Source: Chloroflexota bacterium
Lineage (GTDB): Bacteria; Chloroflexota; Anaerolineae; UBA1429
Direction: 5' to 3'
DNA: 14,537 nt
NCBI GenBank assembly: GCA_012515695.1
Contig: JAAYXX010000242.1
Span: 1 to 14,537, forward strand
Shown: positions 14,029 to 14,537 of the stretch, one piece after another
How the letters are laid out: each line of letters starts with the position of its first letter
How positions within the stretch are numbered: position 1 is the first letter of the stretch
Translations under genes and position numbers: made by a program
Notes under the pieces: generated by a model
The model's input: the letters and a program-made list of their open reading frames with translations, nothing else
What the model was told of the DNA's origin: nothing
Database searches by the model: none

Positions 14029-14537
14029 CTAAAGGTTCAGGCGTTGCCTGCGGGCGGATATCTGTTCCTGGATCAAGCGGGTCTCCAGGGCCTGCTCCAG
14101 CTCTTGATCCAGTTGGTCTATGCTAATGCGCCCCTGGTCAGTAGCCTGATCCAGGCGTTGCTGCATGGCCTGGGCAAGCTGCTCCGGGGTGCCAGGGGCT
14201 ATGACCTCCTCGCCTTCGGATGACCCTTCCAGAAGCAGCCGCACCTGGTCACGATCTTGCCGGATCTCTGCGAGCCTGGCTTCCAGTTGTGTGCGGGCCT
14301 GAACGCATTTCTGGTACTCGGCTTGTTCTCTGGCAGCGCGCTCGCGAAACAGCTCCAGCAGGCTCGTAGCCGTGTTGTAGCGCCCGGAGGCATCCAGGGC
14401 CAGCTTCATGTGATCACGCTGGAGAAACAGGTCAATGGCCTGGTCCAGTTCCTCCAGGCGGGCCTGATACTGGTACTCCTGATGGCGGTAACCTGACATC
14501 GCGACGCTAATCGTGGCCACTACATCGTCCAATGCCC
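14029..14537 (-). CDS. Coiled-coil protein, 5'-truncated by the window edge, possibly PspA/IM30-like
   Basis: The frame stays open to the last base, so the N-terminus is missing. A TTG at 14532 is an internal codon, not a convincing start. The 168 visible residues are almost wholly helical and charged, with strong heptad character: YQARLEELDQAIDLFLQRDH, then ELFRERAAREQAEYQKCVQA, ARTQLEARLAEIRQDRDQVR, and a second coiled stretch at the C-terminus after a short Gly/Glu/Pro linker. No TM segment is visible. The A-G-R-Y motif followed by a long Glu/Arg/Gln coiled coil recalls PspA/IM30 membrane-stress proteins, but the diagnostic N-terminal amphipathic helix lies outside the window, so this is tentative. 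It is the first visible gene of the minus-strand operon, 53 bases before the solute-binding gene. A cytoplasmic scaffold is equally possible. Confidence 0.65.
   Translation of the reverse strand, partial: ALDDVVATISVAMSGYRHQEYQYQARLEELDQAIDLFLQRDHMKLALDASGRYNTATSLLELFRERAAREQAEYQKCVQARTQLEARLAEIRQDRDQVRLLLEGSSEGEEVIAPGTPEQLAQAMQQRLDQATDQGRISIDQLDQELEQALETRLIQEQISARRQRLNL

Noticed and set aside
1..14537. Insertion sequences, CRISPR arrays, tRNA or rRNA genes
   Set aside because: No regularly spaced repeats, transposase motifs, terminal inverted repeats, cloverleaf signatures or rRNA-like tracts were seen on either strand.

Overview
The window is a GC-rich (roughly 60% by eye), gene-dense bacterial segment. 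It has short intergenic gaps, sigma70-type promoters, Shine-Dalgarno sites and intrinsic terminators. The mix of genes (a sialidase, an AlaX-type editing enzyme, a stand-alone methionine-synthase-activation-like protein, an NSS transporter, DegV, and a membrane-anchored solute-binding protein fused to a von Willebrand A domain) suggests an environmental bacterium, perhaps Chloroflexota. The phylum is an inference from gene content and nothing in the window proves it. No RNA genes, IS elements, CRISPR arrays or att sites are visible.

Layout, left half: the 3' end of a sialidase (1-366, +). A promoter then serves a two-gene unit, an alanyl-tRNA editing protein (469-1185) and a cobalamin-dependent methionine synthase activation-domain-like protein (1234-1929). 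It closes with a 15-bp hairpin. An NSS sodium symporter (2229-3602, +) follows with its own strong promoter and a leader of about 150 nt. It shares a bidirectional terminator with a convergent gene of unknown function (3683-5596, -). An aldo/keto reductase (5868-6653, -) lies upstream on the same strand with its own promoter. Divergent from it are a putative exported HExxH metalloprotein (6997-8094, +) and a DegV protein (8155-9003, +).

Right half (9082-14537, all minus strand): a probable operon, read from right to left. It encodes a coiled-coil protein cut by the window edge, a membrane-anchored solute-binding protein, a paralogue of that protein fused to a VWA domain with a complete MIDAS site, a two-TM coiled-coil protein, and a branched-chain-amino-acid-type lipoprotein. 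It ends in a terminator at 9035-9067. No ABC permease or ATPase lies among these genes. The set therefore looks more like an envelope sensing or assembly module than a transporter. It is the best candidate here for an undescribed system.
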